Source: Xylogone sp. PMI_703 (Eukaryota; Ascomycota; Leotiomycetes). From it: a stretch of DNA of 64,000 bases. The stretch's first letter is position 1. Each line of letters starts with the position of its first letter. Location of the stretch: the NCBI GenBank assembly GCA_021399445.1, contig JAJTUQ010000003.1, positions 7,688,001 to 7,752,000 of the forward strand, written 5' to 3'. The notes beneath the pieces were generated by a model. That model worked only from the letters and a program-made list of their open reading frames with translations. It made no database searches and was not told the origin of the DNA. Shown here piece by piece: positions 11,030 through 20,500 of the stretch. Made by a program: the position numbers and the translations under genes.

Positions 11030-11125
11030 TTATTTGAGGCCTTTGGAGATTGGAGAGGGCAGAGCGTCACCAGAGGAGGTGGGTGTGATAAGGTTGACAG
11101 GGACAGTTCTTTCGTGGGGCGCCAT
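11030..11125 (-). CDS. 31-codon ORF upstream of the TM exon, unknown
   Basis: ATG frame MAPHERTVPVNLITPTSSGD.. ending at TAA. The composition looks protein-like (Pro/Ser/Thr-rich) but it is too short to judge. It may be the first exon of a decayed gene with the transmembrane frame at 10990-10832, yet an in-frame junction is missing. Confidence 0.15.
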   Translation of the reverse strand: MAPHERTVPVNLITPTSSGDALPSPISKGLK

Positions 11126-11603
11126 AACTATGATGATATTTTAGATTTGTTTTCTGTAAATACCGATGTACTAGTTAATATGGGGGGAAATACCGAAACT
11201 TTTTCTCTGTTGTGGTTATTGTTAGATGTGATGTGGTAGTTGTAGCTGTGATGGGATGGGGAGCAATGTTCCATATCGAAGAAACATCTTGTAAGTTTTA
11301 TAGGTAATATTTGTGTATGGGTTGGTTTATCTACGTCACAAATTTATTAACATGTGGACTAGAACATATATTATTGAGGGAGTGCACATCGACTAAGGGC
11401 GACATTTTCCTATTTGAGTGAATATTACCGTGTCCCAGCAACATCACAACTACAACCACCATTGTAACAACCCACTGCAACCACAATCACAACCACAATC
11501 TCGCCGGAAAGAACGTTTTAGTATTTCCCCTCACGTTAACATCTTAACATCAGTCGGTGCACCAGTATCTAGAAAAAGCAAGTCTAATAGATCATTGTAG
11601 TCA

Positions 11604-12441
11604 TGCCGCTTGACGCCTTTGCTGCAAAATATGAGAATGGACCACCCTTCACTCGCGCCAATTGGGGCCAGCTCCTCGGTCATTGCCAAGCAGTCTGCGA
11701 TTGGCCTACCATACCTTCACCAAAGAACTCATTGAAGTATATCCTGAAGCTAAGGTAATACTTACTAACCGTGACATGAAATCTTGGTATACATCAGCAT
11801 TAGAAATAGTATACTGGCGAATGATGGATCTGGAGATTCGGTGGTTAACAATATTTTACGCTGGAAAGCTAGTTAACGTAACTCCCACACGGTCGGATCA
11901 CCCACATACCCGGATCACTGAAATTTACCGCACAATTCATCAAAATCGCCCCCTTGCAAATTTAACAATCAAGGTAAATTATAACTTGAAATTTGAAATT
12001 TGAATTGATATATTGATTATCAAATAATATCTGAATTATGGGAAACCAGTATTTATAGTTAAAATTATATAATTTGATAATCGTGGATTTTCCGTTCAAA
12101 GTTATATATTTTAATATTGTAAGATCTTGAGATATTTGCGAAACTCGAGAATATAATAATCGATTTTAATACCATATTGTTAAAATTCATAATCATTGAA
12201 TTTGCTGGGGACCAGTTTTGCTGGATTTCGCGGTAAATTCAAGTGATCCGGGTATGTGGGTGATCCGACCGTGTGAGAGTTACGTTATTAGTATCTAATG
12301 TTAAAGAATTTTTTGATACGTTTTTCGAAGATCCTCTTTCGAAGGTAAAGGGAAAGAAATATTTTTGAGGCATTATGAGGAGGTTAGGCAGTTGGTGCCA
12401 AAAGACAAGCTATTGGAGTTTAGAGTCACGGAAGGTTAATA
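11604..12441 (+). pseudogene. Disrupted P-loop sulfotransferase-like gene (Sulfotransfer_4 type)
   Basis: Fragments in order match the fungal family of P-loop sulfotransferase-like proteins. An N-proximal piece begins at ATG 11604 (KYENGPPFTRANWGQLLGH..AVCDWP). After a frame change near 11700 comes KELIEVYPEAKVILTNRDMKSW and then FYAGKL, where the sequence is broken by a 410-bp inverted-repeat element at 11876. Downstream of it the text resumes with KEFFDTFFEDPLSK, and after another frame change with HYEEVRQLVPKDKLLEFRVTEG, followed by a stop. The usual N-terminal P-loop segment is not found upstream and the C-terminus is cut. Damage therefore comprises at least two frameshifts, one insertion and both ends lost. 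Family assignment rests on the TNRD-x-SW and VPKDKLLEF signatures. Confidence 0.75.
11876..12285. mobile_element. Non-autonomous DNA transposon (MITE), Tc1/mariner-pogo-like, TA duplication
   Basis: The left end starts ACGTAACTCCCACACGGTCG and continues through CCCACATACCCGGATCACT. The right end is its inverted complement with one mismatch in the outer 44 bases (CTCC versus CTCT). The inverted similarity then continues more weakly for about 50 further bases (GAAATTTACCGC against TGAATTTACCGC on the opposite strand). TA at 11874-11875 and again at 12286-12287 is the target duplication typical of Tc1/mariner, and an ACGTA-type terminus is seen in fungal pogo/Fot1 relatives. The interior is AT-rich with no transposase, so it is a MITE. 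It sits exactly between two halves of the sulfotransferase reading text. Confidence 0.85.
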
Positions 12442-13850
12442 GTTGTTGCTGTGTGAGTGGCAACGACCAGAAATTCAGGCCTAGCGAGCCGACGATTAGT
12501 TAACAGACCAAAAATGCCAGGACATGGCTAACTTTTGTTTTGCTCTCAAATTTGTTCTTATAGATAAGTTATAATCAGTATATATCAAAAACACATTTAA
12601 CAATCATAATCGCTGACATCGGGGCTATGAGCATGAAATTCATGAAGGTACCAAAACCTGCTATCGGTTTTGGATATTAAACCTAATTATTGCCCGAGGC
12701 CTACAATTTGCTAACAGATTCTGGTGCCGATGATAAAGTGCCCGTGCTTTTAGCTCAGACCATAATAAATAACCTGCAAGCTTCACGTATCTTTGAGCAG
12801 ACTCTGTGCTAATGCTGGTGAAGTAAAAGAGATAGAAAGGTAAAAGAAGTCCCTGAATCAACCGTGAATCGCACATGGGGCCCATCGATGACAACGATGG
12901 ATTTTACTATTAAACACTGATGCTTTACAAATGAAGGATCACCATATCTACTTCCATGAGTCATCACACATATTTAGTTCCATGAAACATGCATTGTTTC
13001 TATTTGATATAAACTTTAATATAGTCTATATGGTAGACTTCCAATTGTTAGGATTTCACCAATCCACGACTGTCTAAGTCAAATTCTGACTGCACGCAGA
13101 TGAGGCACTTCCATGGCATTCGGGACCGTACACTTAGTATGTTTTTATAACTCATTCGTGGTATTCATTAGAAGATGCTGTTTATTCGCTGCGGTCACCT
13201 AGGTAGCTTTCACCGGTATGCGCGAAGGTGAACATGCTACAGCTCTGAGAGCGACTGAACATAATAAGAGAATATTTGTCAAATGAGGTTAACCATGCAG
13301 CTTTTGGTTTCTACCTACGTAATAATAATGCCCTCCTGGCATATCCCCAGTCAGCTAGTATACCTCTGTGAGACGGCAAGTCAATAAAAGTCGTCTACTT
13401 GCAGAGGGTCTAAATAACTACAGGATATGAGCTTCATGTTACATAGGTCGGGTATTAAATTTAGATTAGGCTAGGTACCAAACTCCTAATGGAAGAGATA
13501 AAGAGGTAAAGGTACTAAAGTTAGGTACCAAGCCTAAATATCCTTAAAATAGGCACTCGATGTCCATGGTTTCCTGAGTATTTTCAGTGTCCATCACTCA
13601 TGACGCTTGGTAAGGAAACCTGCCCCTATACTTAGTTATCGTCAGACTTTACTCAATCTAGGTATTGTCATCTCTTTTGCCTGTAACGTATATGTTAGAT
13701 TTTACTCTGAGTTTGCGCTCTTAATATCTTGACATCGCTTCTGATTCCAGTTGCAAGTTACTGACAGGAATCTAATTTCTGTTTGTTGGATTAGTACATA
13801 ACAATACTGGTTGATTATTTATTAGTTACGGAGTCGGAAGCTTGAATTGA
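12442..13850. other. AT-rich intergenic DNA, nothing recognised
   Basis: Many stops in all frames and no repeats strong enough to name. The only long frame (minus strand, 12661-12894) has no family features. Consistent with old, degraded sequence. Confidence 0.4.
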
Positions 13851-14264
13851 CTATCCTTATCCATTAGGTGCCAGAGGCCACACGTTAATGCCCGAGTAGT
13901 CCAATCGGGGAGTACAGAAGAATACTATGCGCGAGTTGCCGATAAAAAGAATATCAAACGGATTGATGCCTTGCGATATTCAACTAGGTTTAATGATCCG
14001 GCACCACCTAAGGAGATGGATGTACTGTTAAGTTCTGCGAGTCATGGAACACAGAACCCTACTTTCAAATCAACGTTCTTCCTGGAGGATCAATTCATAT
14101 TCTGCTGGAAGTGTCACAATTGCTCGACTGTGTGTACTACTATGCTTAGTGTAATATCCTCATCACTGTTCTACGGCCACTCATTCACAACAAGAACTAC
14201 AAAGTACAAGTCGCCAAACAGGGGGAGTTTATTGCAAAAAATATACGGTTCAAACTGTGCATAG
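13851..14264 (+). pseudogene. Possible coding relic, unknown
   Basis: An open frame of 137 sense codons without a convincing start. The first half has protein-like composition (EEYYARVADKKNIKRIDALR, YSTRFNDPAPPKEMDVLL). The second half deteriorates, while an alternative frame near 14170-14265 reads more naturally (VLRPLIHNKNYKVQVAKQ, GEFIAKNIRFKL), which suggests a frameshift. No family recognised. Chance openness in AT-rich DNA remains possible. Confidence 0.25.
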
Positions 14265-14649
14265 AATTTTCATGAAGTACAATCAATCATTACCTCCGGT
14301 GAGCCTAAGTAATTCCATTAGAGGCCCTCTCTTGGAACACCTTTAGCATGTTGTACAGTTCGAAGATATTTATTTCGCTCAAGCTACATAGATTGTACAG
14401 GATTATAGAAAGCAAATAAATCTACAAATGATTCTCGGTTGATGAAGTTAAAAGACTACCTAGGTACATATTGTTTTTCATCACCTGCCTGTAACATTTA
14501 AGTGCCGAAGTATATGTGCTCTGTACCTATTCTTATGCCGATCTATATTCAGAGCGGCCGTTCGTCTCGCATTCATTCAAACATACATGATGTCAGCGGA
14601 TTAAATAAGCGTAGGGTCATAATATTTTGTATCTAGCTTCCACAACCCT
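14265..14649. other. Intergenic, nothing recognised
   Basis: AT-rich 3' flank of the minus-strand gene that ends at 14650. No structure noted. Confidence 0.4.
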
Positions 14650-16524
14650 CTAATTAAGCTTCTCGTGGAAGTGTATGGTGGTCATATACTCAGCACAGCA
14701 CTCCTTGCTCACACCATGCGAGCACCAAGGACATTTCACCACTGTCATTATCTCTCCAGAAACACCAAGTCTCTCGTCCGCCACAGTCCTACTGGTGTTT
14801 GATAGATATCTATAGATTTTTGATGGCATATCAAGAAAATGATGACAGGAGCAACACACAACGAATATCCTTGCAATTGTATTTAAATCTCGGGGGACTT
14901 TAGTGCCCCTATGATAAGCTTCGTATGATAAATCGGCATTAACTTTGATATCCCCCAACGTTGCGGAAAGGCTTCCGGAAGAGTAGCCGGAATTTTCATT
15001 GTGATACTCAGGCGTGTTAGTGGTTTCCACCAGCGACCTCTCTTTCCGCTCTCCAATATTGGCTTGTCTTTGTCCTCTTCTGAGACTAAAACCGGCGTTT
15101 GAAGGGTATGACGAGGGTAGGGTGGTTGAATTACTCTTGAGAGAGTAGTCACGCCCGATCCCATTACGATTTATTGATGAGGCTGGGTTTTGAATATCTA
15201 GCTCCATAGCCCGCGGGGGCTTGTCATTAGAATGCATAGAAAGTGGATGAAGGCTTATATTTATCCCACCTCCCGAAGGGGGGGATAGAGAGGTCCGTGT
15301 GATATTTCCCATCTCAGAAGTGCCTTCAGTTTTGCCAGGAATAATAGTTCCACGGTTTGGCTTGTGAAACCCATCGCAAGGTAAACCGCTGTGCACCTTG
15401 GTAAAGCTACCAAACTGAGCATTTGGCAGGGGCAAGGTAGTGTTACTGGGGTTGGGAATTTTGGTAGTTTGTAATCCACCCACAGAGCCGCTCATGGTTA
15501 AATGGTTGTTTGCCCTGGAGGTGTCTGTTGTAATTCGGTCTCTGTAGATCAGATTTGTATTATTGACAGGAGATCTCTCTCTGTCGGTAGCCAGCTCACC
15601 CTTGTTGAGTGTCTTGATATAACCATCTTCTTCCTGTAATAGCCAATTATTCCTTGCGCTGAAGTCTTGTGCGTGAAAGGTTCCTAGTGGTAAGTTGGCA
15701 ACCTGTACGAAGGGTTCGTTATGTCCCTTGAACTTCTCAGTCAGCTCACCTTCAGCAGGCCTGTTGTCGCCTATCGTTATCATAGATTGAAAAGAAACAG
15801 AATCCCCAGACCTCGGATAGGATGTTTCCCTCGCAGATCGTTTCTTTCTCCTTTCTGTGATAGGCTGATCTTGGACATGATCACATTTTACTTCGATTTG
15901 AGGTGGTATAATAGACTTTCCTGATACTGTTCCATCACAAGGAACATGCTTGCAATCGATGCACTTTCCCTGAGTTACATCGTGGCTAGAGCCTGCGTCC
16001 AAAGCAGTGGGAGATGTAGACTTCCTATCGATAATCCGAGTAGATATCTGTATTTCATTTCCCTCACTGGTTCGTTTGATATCGTGGCTTGATCCTCCCA
16101 TGTGTATAGAGCCGCGTCTTTGCTGAAGACATGCTGCTTCGTCGGCAAGCTTGAGCTTCAGTCCTCCAATAAAACCTCTATCCAGAATGGATGTTCCCAC
16201 TATACCTGACGCTGTTTGGCAGGGCCTGGGTGGTTTTGGCGCAGGTTGAATTATGTTGAGGAGATTTCTTATGCCACTGTCAAGACTTCCTCTCCTTGAC
16301 CTGTCGCCCCTTCCTGGATGTGAGCTGGTCGGAAACATCTTCAAGGACTCGTACGGTCGAGTTTTGGTTAACTTCGAAGGTTTCGATTGCTCATATTCTC
16401 TGCCTAGTGTTGTTTTCTGTCTGGTCTTCTTTGATTCTTCCATTTGCTTCTGCCGTGGCTTCTTGTATCTCTCCCACCCAGGAGAATGGCAGATCGAGGA
16501 TGCATCGGAGAGATTATCAGCCAT
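14650..16524 (-). CDS. Orphan protein with C-terminal Cys-rich putative zinc-binding motif
   Basis: A single long exon. The ATG at 16524 (MADNLSDASSICHSPGWERY) gives 624-625 aa. The frame stays open another 21 codons upstream (..FRDLIAEFSRASRVVYL) without an ATG, so an upstream exon is possible. Most of the protein is low-complexity, polar and probably disordered, with many Ser/Asn/Pro and charged patches (RRKKRSARE). The last about 75 residues look folded: FVVCCSCHHFLDMPSKIYRY, then VKCPWCSHGVSKECCAEY. Paired CxxC and CPWC plus Cys/His residues suggest a zinc-binding module. I recognise no family. It may be fungal-specific with a nuclear or scaffold role, which is conjecture. Confidence 0.7.
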   Translation of the reverse strand: MADNLSDASSICHSPGWERYKKPRQKQMEESKKTRQKTTLGREYEQSKPSKLTKTRPYESLKMFPTSSHPGRGDRSRRGSLDSGIRNLLNIIQPAPKPPRPCQTASGIVGTSILDRGFIGGLKLKLADEAACLQQRRGSIHMGGSSHDIKRTSEGNEIQISTRIIDRKSTSPTALDAGSSHDVTQGKCIDCKHVPCDGTVSGKSIIPPQIEVKCDHVQDQPITERRKKRSARETSYPRSGDSVSFQSMITIGDNRPAEGELTEKFKGHNEPFVQVANLPLGTFHAQDFSARNNWLLQEEDGYIKTLNKGELATDRERSPVNNTNLIYRDRITTDTSRANNHLTMSGSVGGLQTTKIPNPSNTTLPLPNAQFGSFTKVHSGLPCDGFHKPNRGTIIPGKTEGTSEMGNITRTSLSPPSGGGINISLHPLSMHSNDKPPRAMELDIQNPASSINRNGIGRDYSLKSNSTTLPSSYPSNAGFSLRRGQRQANIGERKERSLVETTNTPEYHNENSGYSSGSLSATLGDIKVNADLSYEAYHRGTKVPRDLNTIARIFVVCCSCHHFLDMPSKIYRYLSNTSRTVADERLGVSGEIMTVVKCPWCSHGVSKECCAEYMTTIHFHEKLN

Positions 16525-17552
16525 GCTTGAAAGATATACCACTCTCGATGCTCTGCTGAATTCCGCAATTAAGTCTCGAAAGCTCAAAAAGAGGACAGAA
16601 GTAGTAGACAGATATTGTTGTGTCCGTAAATATGCTCACCTCTGAATTGCACCTACATATTCTGACTGGTCCATATGATGATTATATCAATAGTGCTCTG
16701 CGTTACTGGTAGCGGTCTAGCAGTACGATCGTAAATTTTAGCAACTTATTGGGAAAGCTCGTTATGTCGCGGTCTGTGCAGATAGTCATTCCCAGTCTGC
16801 CAGTGACTTGTCCCTAGTGAAGCAGCTCCGAGTGAGTAACAAATTTCCTGATTCGTATTGTTCAAGAATTGATGTTGCCCTAGCACCGTACGGACAATAA
16901 AGGGAAAATGTCTAGCTAGAGGGATATCTGCTTGTGAAAATTATATCTATGAATGTAAATACCACTGACGAGTTGCCTGTCCCTAGTTATGTATTAACTA
17001 CACACATGCATATGATCTGTCTCACGATATATCAAATCTAACAATGGAATATATTTCTTGGATTAGATAACTGCAAGACGCCGAGCGGGCAGTTGCATCC
17101 GCTTCACTAGAGACACATAGAACCTGCCAGAGTTAAGTGGACCTGCGCACATAGATGCATGGTGTATTGTTTCGAAGAACGGCATATCATAACCCCATCA
17201 AGAAATCATTCCCGTAGTGTCATCCGAAGAAGTCACAGATCTGTGAAGCCGCTGCAATATAGCACTTTCTATTCGTGTCACAGACGTACTTATGATCTAT
17301 ATATAGTCCTGTACTTACATGTCAACCCCATAACACCATGTAGTAACACAGAGCGCTAAGCACTTATATTCAATATTTCAAGATGTACATAAACAAATAG
17401 AAGGTGTCATTGCAGCTAATTCAATATATATTACGTCTTGATAACCCCAGAAGTCGCTGAACTTCAGGGGTTCTATGTTGATATTTGAGTCGAGGTATTA
17501 TTGCTCTATTCAACTGTAGGCATAGAGTCTGAAGATGAGGCTTCGAAGGATA
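16525..17552. other. Intergenic between orphan gene and histidine kinase
   Basis: About 1 kb, AT-rich, with no supported gene. The first 60 bases may belong to a missing upstream exon or leader of the gene that starts at 16524. Confidence 0.4.
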
Positions 17553-20500
17553 TTATAATGCGGGGGGAATGGACTTCCCAGGGTGGCTTGCGAACAGTCC
17601 CTCAATTTTTGGTAGCAGGTCTGGAATCCGAAATGGCTTCGACACGACATCATCCTATGCAATTACGATTAGCGTTGTCTCTCAAACGTGACAATAATGC
17701 ACAGGCTGCCTACCATGCCTGCCGATTTGGCACTCTCGATCTGCTCGGAGCGTGCATTTGCCGTCACAGCGATAATTGGCACTGCGGAGCCAAGTGTATC
17801 AGCCAGGTCCATCCGACTGGTAGAGAGGATACGTACCATGTCTGACTATTACACCTTCAGTCTGTAGGCGGCGAATTGTTTGTGCACACGTGAGTCCATC
17901 CATAACTGGCATCTCGAGATCCATAAGAACTACTGAAAATTCCACACCGTCATTTTCTTTGCCTGCCCAGAAGGTTGATGTCTTTAGAACATCTAGAGCC
18001 TCGCCCCCATGATTTGCAAGTTTGGTGAGAAACCCGATATTATTTAATTGCTTTTGTAGTACACGTTGATTAACAAGATTATCTTCCACGATTAGAATTC
18101 TCATTTTGTTGAAGTCGAGCATCGGAAGGTTAGAAATCCCTCGTGTCTGCCTTGTAGGATTTTCTGTAGGTACGGACTTCTGGAATATTTTACCGTATGA
18201 ACTCCTTCGGCTCTCGATTGGTACTGTATAATTGGAGGAATCCTTTGGTATGACATTGACAGAGGGTGGTATGTTATCCTTCGTGATATGGTCAGACTTT
18301 CGTGCCTTGACATAGAAGGCAAAGGTACTTCCAACGCCCTTTTCGGACGCCACTCCGATCTCTCCACCTTGGAGTTCTGTTAATTCCCTGGATATGAATA
18401 ATCCTAGGCCGGAACCTCCATATCGCACGTGCGTGCGAGGAGATGCCTGAGAAAATCTTTGAAAAAGAACCTTTTTCTCTTCGTCATCGAGACCTGGGCC
18501 AGTATCTTGGACTTCAAAGCGTAGATATATCTGGTCACCAGATCCCCATTCCGCTTCATTGGTTGTCAGGTCTATCCGCTCCGAACGAGTGGGAAAATAT
18601 GTTATTCTGGAATCCGTTCCTGTCGGCCGTTCTATGCTCGCAGCTATACTGATTATTATAGTTCTGCGGATTTGAGCATGGGTGAATTTTATGGCATTTG
18701 TAGTCAAGTTTATCAAAACTTGAAGTAATCGGGATGGATCTAGCCTTACCCAGTCAATACCGAGCTCTATGAATGATTTTTCTAGGCGGAACTCGATATC
18801 GATATCATTAGTTTCAAGTTCTGCTTCGAACATTTTCAGAGCCCGCTTGACTACAGAGACACTAAGTTTGATGATAGAAGTTAGCTAAGTGTCACCTCGG
18901 CAATAATCATGGGCTACTTACGGCTGGCAGTCTACAGGTGTCACAAGAAGTAGCTGAGAGTCAATCTTGGACAGGCTTAGGATATCGTCGACTATACGCT
19001 TCTGATGTTGGGCACAGAGAATGATGGTTTGAGCTGCATCAATTCCGCTTGCCAAGACACTTAGTATATTCTCTGGCGACTCTGACTTTATTTCACCCTC
19101 ACAAAGATTGGTCAGGGATGTAATAATCTCGTCAGAACACAGGAGGATTGCTGATAATGGATTGCGCATCTCATGGCTCGTAATATCAATGAAGTTAGTC
19201 TGCGCGCGCTTCATCTGGACGGCTTCCTCAGTCTGTCTCTTTTGGAAGTCTTCGGCCCACTTTTGCTGGGAAATATTTGTAATGCTCCCAAAGATGCTCT
19301 TTAACCTGTCGTTACCATCTCTTTCCGGGTAAGCGTTCATCAAAACCCATCTGTCACCAGTGATGCCTCTGTGATCTTCCCAGGATGCTTTGTACCGGAA
19401 TTCATGAGATACTGGGACTTTGTTCATGAGGAGGTTGTCCCATATCGCAACGACGGCGTCACGATCCTCATCCCTAATGCTTTCCATCCAGTTTCTGATA
19501 CTACCTTCGGTGTGCGGGTGCCTTGAGATCTCCCACCAAGTATCTACGTGATGTCAGCTATATAGCAAAATGTGTATTATCATAATCAAAATCTATCTTA
19601 GAGCCTACTATAGCTTTCACAATAATATCGTGAAGAATGCTTACCATTCGAATACGTGATCTCGCCAGAGGAGTTAGCAATAAACATGCCAACAGGTGCA
19701 AATTCTGCCATCCTACTGAACTTCATCTCGCTCTCTAGCTTTTCTTGAGTTCGTAGATCAAGTTGCTTAGAGAGTTCTTTGCGGTCAAGGGCTGCCAGCT
19801 GGGCTGCACGCTGGCCTCTGCGGATTTCCTCTTCATATAGTACCACCGATGCCATAGAAGTGGCAATTTGACGACTGAGAAGTTGAATGAAGAGACTATA
19901 ATCATCATCATAAGGCCTACGAGGATTTATGCCAATCACAAGAAAGCCGAGAATTGCTTCACCTGTAGTAGGATGGATGGGACACACCACGCTAGCCCGG
20001 CAGGGGTCTCCGAAACCGCGCCATTCAAGTCCCTCAATAAGATGGGACGGTAGGATCCCGTCTTCAGTAGTTAGTAGTACAGGCCTACCAGTTTTCTTAG
20101 ACTCACGTAAGGAAGGGGCAAACCCATCAGTGCTGTTCTGAAAATCTAGAGGAGTTATAGCTGCTGGATGTCCTTCGGGAACCCCAAGAGTCCCCTCGAG
20201 TATACAGTAGGATGATCGTTTCAGGTTTCCAGGATCCACAGGGCTTAGGTCGCAGTCAGGATCCTCGCCGATGGAATATAATAATGCAAATGGTATATCG
20301 TATCCATTGCAAGACAAGCCTTCAATCACAAGATTCCAGAACCCTTTAAGATCCCTAGCCGTTGCAGTCCGCTCTCCTATCTCGTACAATGTCAACATTC
20401 GTCGCTCAGCAATCTTCGTTCGAGTTTTCTCGAATGCGGGATTGTATAGACCAATGACATTTCCATCTTTTCCTATTAGCGGAATAAGAGACCACGAGAA

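Larger units (their letters stand above)
9845..11603. other. AT-rich gene-poor region with orphan ORFs
   Basis: No recognisable gene. Short open frames occur on both strands (9993-10232, 10832-10990 and 11030-11125 on the minus strand; a plus-strand frame ending at 10760 with a hydrophobic C-terminus). CAACC/ACAATC-rich repeats lie near 11440-11510. AT content rises strongly after 10.6 kb. This looks like the start of the decay zone that contains the disrupted sulfotransferase. Confidence 0.4.

Noticed and set aside
15261..15479. Short minus-strand frames inside the 625-aa orphan gene
   Set aside because: Shadows of the long frame with no independent features.
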